15,154 nt of DNA from the NCBI GenBank assembly GCA_016550485.1, contig JABXGV010000256.1, forward strand, positions 1 through 15,154. The letters run 5' to 3'. This document shows positions 14,282-15,154 of this stretch, piece after piece. Each line of letters opens with the position of its first letter. Position 1 is the stretch's first letter. The position numbers and the translations under genes are program-made. The notes under the pieces are model-generated. The model was not told the origin of the DNA and ran no database searches. It was given only the letters and a program-made list of their open reading frames with translations. This DNA is from an archaeon. Lineage in GTDB: Archaea > Asgardarchaeota > Hermodarchaeia > Hermodarchaeales > Hermodarchaeaceae.

Positions 14282-15154
14282 CTAGGGCTCCCAGCGAAAT
14301 GGATGCTTTGCATATTCCTTGTCAGAGATTAGCTGCTTTATGGTAGGTCGTCCTTCAATGGCACGGCGAATTGCGTGGCGCATAGCCTTATAGTTGTTAA
14401 TCACTAGACGCCGTCGGTCAACCGCGGCTGGATGAACAAAGACATTGGCAATAATCACCAGTTTGTCCACAGCGGATTCTGGAATGAATCCCTCAGCTAC
14501 TGAATCAACGACCGCTTTAGCGCAGCCGGTCTGCGCAGGTCCACCAAAAAGGCTAGCTTGATGCATACTGTGATTGGCTACTGTTGGGACCAGTAACGTC
14601 TCAGGCTTGACAAGGAGGTTAGGCTCCAATATTGCCAACAGTGGCTCCATCCGTTCCTTCGGTGCAGCTTTCGCTTGTGCAAAGGCATATCCTACAGGTC
14701 CATCTTTGCGTCCAATCATGAGGTCGACATGGGCAACCTCAGCACCAGAACCCGCGAGCCCCTCGCCCACTTTCAAGGAGAACTCCCTAATATGATTGGG
14801 TGTGAAGCCAAAGACGCCAAAACGACTTGTAAGGGGCTTCTCATGAGCAACTTGGAACTGTACATCCTCCGGCTTCACTTTGCCGAGTTTTTCGAGTTCG
14901 ATACGGATTTCTTCACGGTTCTCGTACGTGAGGACACCACCAAAGGTCAGAGGAAGCCTTGGCTTGCCTACCCGGATGCCCATCATCTTCAAACCAGCTT
15001 TGACGCCAGCACCGCCTGATGCTACTATTAGTCGTGCTAGCTTTTGCACCTTCAATTGCAGAGCTGCTGCTTTCTCGAGTTTGCCTTTGTTCACCAGCTT
15101 CAGCATGTCGATCCAGATGTCACCGATGAGTTGGGCACTAGCGAGAATCATTCC
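14282..15154 (-). CDS. DapA-type (DHDPS/NAL) aldolase fused to formaldehyde-activating enzyme (5' partial)
   Basis: The frame runs off the window edge, so the N-terminus (about 200 residues with the Schiff-base Lys) is missing; an ATG at 15151 is internal (preceded by Gly). Numbered from that ATG, residues 1-92 match the helical C-terminal part of DHDPS-family aldolases: D-x3-L-x3-GKLEKAAALQ, then GVKAGLKMMGI, RLPLT, and a final IELEKLG. After a linker of about 30 residues, 124-289 is a Fae domain: VGEGLAGSGAEVAHVDL with the catalytic-type His141, DGPVGYAFA, LEPNLLVKP, FGGPAQ, VFVHPAA, NNYKA, and the C-terminal AKHPF. Fae condenses formaldehyde with tetrahydromethanopterin to methylene-H4MPT. 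DHDPS-family aldolases form or split pyruvate-aldehyde bonds. The fusion suggests coupled release and capture of formaldehyde. Both domains look intact in the visible part. Confidence 0.88.
   Translation of the reverse strand, partial: GMILASAQLIGDIWIDMLKLVNKGKLEKAAALQLKVQKLARLIVASGGAGVKAGLKMMGIRVGKPRLPLTFGGVLTYENREEIRIELEKLGKVKPEDVQFQVAHEKPLTSRFGVFGFTPNHIREFSLKVGEGLAGSGAEVAHVDLMIGRKDGPVGYAFAQAKAAPKERMEPLLAILEPNLLVKPETLLVPTVANHSMHQASLFGGPAQTGCAKAVVDSVAEGFIPESAVDKLVIIANVFVHPAAVDRRRLVINNYKAMRHAIRRAIEGRPTIKQLISDKEYAKHPFRWEP

Noticed and set aside
10612..15154. Lysine biosynthesis cluster (DapE-like M20 plus DapA-like aldolase)
   Set aside because: The M20 protein cannot be assigned to DapE, the aldolase is fused to Fae, and no other dap genes are near.
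1..15154. CRISPR array, tRNA, rRNA, transposase or attachment sites
   Set aside because: No regularly spaced repeats, cloverleaf-like segments or recombinase motifs were seen on either strand.

Overview
The window reads as a stretch of archaeal chromosome. The supporting signs are an ADP-forming acyl-CoA synthetase alpha subunit, a thiolase paired with a DUF35 zinc-ribbon/OB-fold protein, a free-standing RAM (Lrp/AsnC ligand-binding) domain, a formaldehyde-activating-enzyme (Fae) domain, GGTG/GGAG-type ribosome binding sites, and TATA-like boxes 25-32 bases ahead of apparently leaderless starts. GC is near 50 %. A very large Ig-like surface glycoprotein with a short cytosolic tail, together with tetrahydromethanopterin-type C1 chemistry, would suit an Asgard (Thorarchaeia-like) or Bathyarchaeia-like lineage, but that placement is an impression and not a demonstration.

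Layout. (1) 1-3552, +: the 3' part of a giant extracellular beta-sandwich repeat protein with one transmembrane helix and a duplicated helical cytosolic tail, closed by a strong hairpin/T-tract terminator. (2) 3694-8166, +: a compact gene run: nitroreductase, Cys-containing unknown, a collinear but catalytically degraded acyl-CoA synthetase alpha paralogue, a RAM domain overlapping it by 4 bases, and an intact acyl-CoA synthetase alpha subunit. (3) 8291-9877, +: thiolase and DUF35 protein. (4) 9894-11949, -: an unrecognised Cys-rich protein and an M20 ArgE/DapE-type deacylase, each with its own promoter-like element. (5) 12025-14208, +: an arginine-rich membrane/zinc-ribbon protein, a CitG/MdcB-like protein, and two tandem small paralogues of unknown function. 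(6) 14282-15154, -: the 3' part of a fusion of a DapA-type (DHDPS/NAL) aldolase to a Fae domain, cut by the window edge.

Functionally, the recognisable genes centre on acyl-CoA energy metabolism (ADP-forming synthetase, thiolase/DUF35, CitG-like) and C1 metabolism (Fae). The item most likely to be new is the DapA-Fae fusion: a pyruvate-aldolase-type domain joined to the enzyme that captures formaldehyde on tetrahydromethanopterin suggests channelling of formaldehyde released by a retro-aldol reaction. Second is the pair of acyl-CoA synthetase alpha paralogues flanking a RAM domain, in which the first copy has Asp where the second has the phospho-accepting His. There is no gene-free gap over 300 bases, and I saw no tRNA, rRNA, CRISPR array or insertion sequence.
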